In this document: positions 60,048 through 64,000 of the stretch, in pieces
How positions within the stretch are numbered: the first letter of the stretch is position 1
How the letters are laid out: the number at the start of each line of letters is the position of its first letter
Assembly: GCF_029227915.1 (NCBI RefSeq)
Contig: NC_079883.1
Coordinates: forward strand, 29,080,001 to 29,144,000
DNA from: Hydractinia symbiolongicarpus
Lineage: Eukaryota > Cnidaria > Hydrozoa > Anthoathecata > Hydractiniidae
Reading direction: 5' to 3'
DNA length: 64,000 nucleotides
Notes under the pieces: model-generated
Told to the model about the DNA's origin: nothing
Database searches by the model: none
The model's input: only the letters and a program-made list of their open reading frames with translations
Translations under genes and position numbers: made by a program

Positions 60048-60789
60048 CCCTATTCGGTCCGGGGTTTTTCGAACATACTATGACCGGGGGGGGGCGGATT
60101 CCGCCCCCCCTCAATAACTTTTCATAGGGTTGTTCAAATTGAATCAAATTTGGCACACTTATAGTACGTCATAAAAGGAACAAAATGGCGCCAAAAAAAA
60201 TTTGCTTGCATCAGCACATTTTCTGTGACGTCATCAAAAGCTTGAAAATTGTTAAAAATGCCACTATCTGCTTAAAATATAATTACTTTTGTTCTAGAGC
60301 GAATTTTTGCATTCTGTTTGAAGTTTCTTAAAGCTAAATAAAAGTTATTTAACATATCTTCCGGTTTTTACATGGATCGGATGAAAAATTGCCAAAAATT
60401 GCCCGAAAATCCGTTTTTTTTCCGATTTTCAGGTAAAATCCGACAAAATCGGGAAATCGGATTAGTCACGTGTTCAAATTATTCAAAATGATTCTTCTTG
60501 ATGAAACAAAGTTGTGTTGCAAGTTTCAAGTTCTAAGGATAATCCTATCAGGAGTTATTATATTTTCCCCATTATAAGGATTTCATAGAGATTTTTAGGG
60601 GTAGTTTTGAGTAATGGCCAATATCAAAGCCTCTGAAAGGTATGGGGCCTAAAAAATTAGCATGCAGGTGTCTAATAGATAAATGTTGAAACTCACTAAG
60701 TATCATAGCCATATAACAAAGCAATCAGGTGTTATTAAAAAAAAACCGTCAGGGGGGGCGGAATCCGCCCCCCCCCGGACCGAATAGGG
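60048..60789. mobile_element. piggyBac-type MITE, copy 2 (742 bp)
   Basis: Same TTAA site (60044-60047 and 60790-60793), same orientation and same monomer position as copy 1, offset 1492 bp. I count about four differences: one G fewer in the left G run, CAAACTTGG to CAAATTTGG, TTTCTGAAAG to TTTCTTAAAG, and TTCGGGTAAA to TTCAGGTAAA. Matching flanks show that this copy arose by satellite duplication, not by a second transposition. Confidence 0.9.
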
Positions 60790-60793
60790 TTAA

Positions 60794-63700
60794 ACAGTGA
60801 AACGATTGACTGTGGAACTTAATTGAACTAACTTTGGACTGTGACCTTATAAATGTGATAAGTGAGCCAACTGGACCCAAGAAATAACATTCTTCTTAAT
60901 TTGACATGATTGCCGCAACTCAGCGATTACACTGGGCGCTGTGGTAGCGCCTCATTTAAAAATTTAAGTAAAAAAGTCATTTTTTACTGTGGGACCAATC
61001 CTAGCCGTTATCGCGCGCTGAAGAAATGGCGACAGCTTCAAAAACTACATTTCAATGACTTTCTAACGGTATCAGTCCGTTTGAGTTTCAACAGTTGCGT
61101 CACATGATCGTACGAACATGTAGATAGTGATTTTTTCCGATATTACTAAGTTGTATCGCTTTTAACAGTGTAACGATTGACTCTGGGAATTAATTGAACT
61201 GATTCTGGTCTGTGACCTTATAAATGTGATAAATGAGCCAATGGGACTCCAAGATATATCATTCTTCTTAATTTGACATGATTGCCGGAACTCAGCGATT
61301 ACACTGGACGCTGTGGTAAGGCTTCATTTAGAAAATTAGATAAATAAGTCTTTTTTCATTGTGGCACCAATCCTGGCCGTTAGCACGCACTGAAGAAATA
61401 GAGACATTCTAAAAAACTACATTTCATTGACTTCTTGGCGGTATCAATCCGTTTGAGTTACAACGGTTACGTGACTTATTCGTACAAACGTGTATTTAGT
61501 GATATCTTTCCGATATTACAAAGTTATATCGCTTTTAACAGTGAAACGATTGACTGTGGAACTTAATTGAACTAACTTTGGACTTTGACCTTATGAATAT
61601 GATAAATGAGCCAGTTTGACTACAAGAAGTACCATTCTTCATAATTTGACATGATTGCTGGAACTCAGCGATTCCACTGGGCGCTGTGGTAAGGCTTCAT
61701 TTAGAAATTTAGATAAATAAGTCTTTTTTCATTATGGGACCAATCCTGGCCGTTAGCACGCACTGAAGAAATAGAGACATACTCAAAACCTACATTTCAT
61801 TGACTTCTTGGCGGTATCAATCCGTTTGAGTTACAACGATTGCGTCACATATTCGTACCAACATGTTTTTAGTGATATCTTTCCGATATTACTAAGTTAT
61901 ATCGCTTTAAACAGTGAAACGATTGACTGTGGAACTTAATTGAACTAACTTTGGACTGTGACCTTATAAATGTGATAAGTGAGCCAACTGGACCCAAGAA
62001 ATAACATTCTTCTTAATTTGACATGATTGCCGCAACTCAGCGATTACACTGGGCGCTGTGGTAGCGCTTCATTTAAAAATTTAAATAAAAAAGTCATTTT
62101 TTACTGTGGGACCAATCCTAGCCGTTATCGCGCGCTGAAGAAATAGCGACAGCTTCAAAAACTACATTTCAATGACTTTCTAACGGTATCAGTCCGTTTG
62201 AGTTTCAACGGTTGCGTCACATGATCGTACCAACATGTAGATAGTAATTTTTTTCCGATATTACAAAGTTATATCGCTTTTAACAGTGAAACGATTGACT
62301 GTGGAACTTAATTGAACTAACTTTGGACTTTGACCTTATGAATATGATAAATGAGCCAGTTTGACTACAAGAAGTACCATTCTTCTTTATTTGACATGAT
62401 TGCTGGAACTCAGCGATTGCACTGGGCGCTGTTGTAAGGCTTCATTTAGAAATTTAGTTAAATAAGTCTTTTTTCATTGTGGCACCAATCCTGGCCGTTA
62501 GCACGCACTGAAGAAATAGAGACATACTCAAAACCTACATTTCATTGACTTCTTGGCAGTATCAATCCGTTTGAGTTACAACGATTGCGTCACATATTCG
62601 TACCAACATGCATTTAGTGATATCTTTCCGATATTACTAAGTTATATCGCTTTAAACAGTGAAACGATTGACTGTGGAACTTAATTGAACTAACTTTGGA
62701 CTGTGACCTTATAAATGTGATAAGTGAGCCAACTGGACCCAAGAAATAACAATCTTCTTAATTTGACATGATTGCCGCAACTCAGCGATTACACTGGGCG
62801 CTGTGGTAGCGCCTCATTTAAAAATTTAAATAAAAAAGTCATTTTTTACTGTGGGACCAATCCTAGCCGTTATCGCGCGCTGAAGAAATAGCGACAGCTT
62901 CAAAAACTACATTTCAATGACTTTCTAACGGTATCAGTCCGTTTGAGTTTCAACGGTTGCGTCACATGATCGTACCAACATGTAGATAGTAATTTTTTTC
63001 CGATATTACAAAGTTATATCGCTTTTAACAGTGAAACGATTGACTGTGGAACTTAATTGAACTAACTTTGGACTTTGACCTTATGAATATGATAAATGAG
63101 CCAGTTTGACTACAAGAAGTACCATTCTTCTTTATTTGACATGATTGCTGGAACTCAGCGATTGCACTGGGCGCTGTGGTAAGGCTTCATTTAGAAATTT
63201 AGTTAAATAAGTCTTTTTTCATTGTGGCACCAATCCTGGCCGTTAGCACGCACTGAAGAAATAGAGACATACTCAAAACCTACATTTCATTGACTTCTTG
63301 GCAGTATCAATCCGTTTGAGTTACAACGATTGCGTCACATATTCGTACCAACATGCATTTAGTGATATCTTTCCGATATTACTAAGTTATATCGCTTTAA
63401 ACAGTGAAACGATTGACTGTGGAACTTAATTGAACTAACTTTGGACTGTGACCTTATAAATGTGATAAGTGAGCCAACTGGACCCAAGAAATAACAATCT
63501 TCTTAATTTGACATGATTGCCGCAACTCAGCGATTACACTGGGCGCTGTGGTAGCGCCTCATTTAAAAATTTAAATAAAAAAGTCATTTTTTACTGTGGG
63601 ACCAATCCTAGCCGTTATTGCGCGCTGAAAAAATGGCGACAGCTTCAAAAACTACATTTCAATGACTTTCTAACGGTATCAGTCCGTTTGAGTTTCAACA

Positions 63701-64000
63701 GTTGCGTCACATGATCGTACCAACATGTAGATAGTGATTTTTTCCGATATTACTAAGTTGTATCGCTTTTAACAGTGTAACGATTGACTCTGGGAATTAA
63801 TTGAACTGATTCTGGTCTGTGACCTTATAAATGTGATAAATGAGCCAATGGGACTCCAAGATATATCATTCTTCTTAATTTGACATGATTGCCGGAACTC
63901 AGCGATTACACTGGACGCTGTGGTAAGGCTTCATTTAGAAATTTAGATAAATAAGTCTTTTTTCATTGTGGGACCAATCCTGGCCGTTAGCACGCACTGA
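60794..64000 (+). repeat. Satellite array, block 3, with dimer and 7-mer periods
   Basis: About 8.6 monomers to the window end. A dimer period of 745 bp is seen at 62474/63219. Matching monomers at 61356/63963, and the AACAGTGTAACGATTGACTC variant near 61170 and 63775, give about 2607 bp (7 monomers). The array continues past the window edge. Confidence 0.95.

Larger units (their letters stand above)
57818..61110 (+). repeat. 1492-bp duplicated unit: two monomers plus one MITE
   Basis: The sequence before the first MITE is repeated after it, and the region after the second MITE matches that after the first until about 61110 (CGTACCAACATG against CGTACGAACATG). The interval between MITEs (59299-60047) is 749 bp, two monomers. 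The repeating unit is therefore two monomers plus 743 bp of MITE. This shows array amplification after the transposon landed. Confidence 0.88.

Noticed and set aside
59945-60127. Frame running from satellite into the MITE
   Set aside because: A chance fusion across the insertion junction; the glycine/proline-rich part is the G-rich palindrome.
58556-60789. Two independent MITE insertions at the same site
   Set aside because: Identical orientation, near-identical flanks and a 1492-bp unit are better explained by duplication after one insertion.
49344-63714. Further satellite frames, plus strand at 49344, 59419, 60910 and 63517, minus strand at 52953, 55194 and 56316
   Set aside because: Same reason; their spacing equals the HOR periods (for example 2241 and 1491 bp), so they are shadows of the repeat.
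1-64000. CENP-B box in the monomer
   Set aside because: TATTCGTACCAACATGTA keeps the TTCG and the spaced A but lacks the CGGG half, so the match is no better than partial.
1-64000. CRISPR array
   Set aside because: Tandem units are 373 bp and 43 bp without unique spacers between short identical repeats; the context is eukaryotic.

Overview
This window reads as eukaryotic, repeat-dominated, intergenic DNA from an AT-rich animal genome, most likely a cnidarian (a hydrozoan is my best guess). That rests on the mix of a long ~373-bp satellite array, a TTAA-flanked piggyBac-type MITE, BEL/Pao and pogo/hAT-like relics, and splice-site-bounded candidate exons instead of long ORFs. I see no bacterial-type genes, rRNA, tRNA or CRISPR, and no intact protein-coding gene. 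The species assignment is inference.

Layout. (1) 1-15407: head-to-tail satellite of ~373-bp monomers, about 41 copies, organised into higher-order repeats (HORs) of 5, 4 and 4 monomers. (2) 15408-32045: a 16.6-kb non-satellite block that splits one monomer. The satellite stops at a GGTCACA and resumes at CACATATTCG, and the two monomer pieces add up to one full unit. Both ends carry inverted copies of a GCGCCTTGTGGGGACC motif. The same motif forms the core of an internal 43-bp minisatellite (about 24886-25818). I read the block as one very large, probably non-autonomous, DNA-transposon-like insertion that holds older relics. (3) 32046-58551: satellite in the same orientation, about 71 monomers, with HORs of 5, 4, 7 and 6 monomers. 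(4) 58556-59298 and 60048-60789: two nearly identical 742-743-bp piggyBac-type MITEs, at the same monomer position and 1492 bp apart, so one insertion was later copied by the array. (5) 60794-64000: more satellite.

Inside the 16.6-kb block I can support a decayed BEL/Pao pol relic (minus strand, 30660-31445), a candidate exon resembling the segment just before a SET domain (minus strand, 20406-20514), two candidate exons of unknown function (near 22615 and 27311), several MITEs or MITE ends, long perfect hairpins and small dispersed repeats. The remainder is AT-rich sequence with nothing I recognise.

Nothing here works as an operon or pathway. The story is array evolution: expansion by unequal exchange, a 378-bp deletion converting a 5-mer HOR to a 4-mer, a MITE co-amplified with its host monomers, and a giant insertion interrupting the array. 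Short ORFs inside the satellite recur only because the monomer recurs, and are not annotated as genes.
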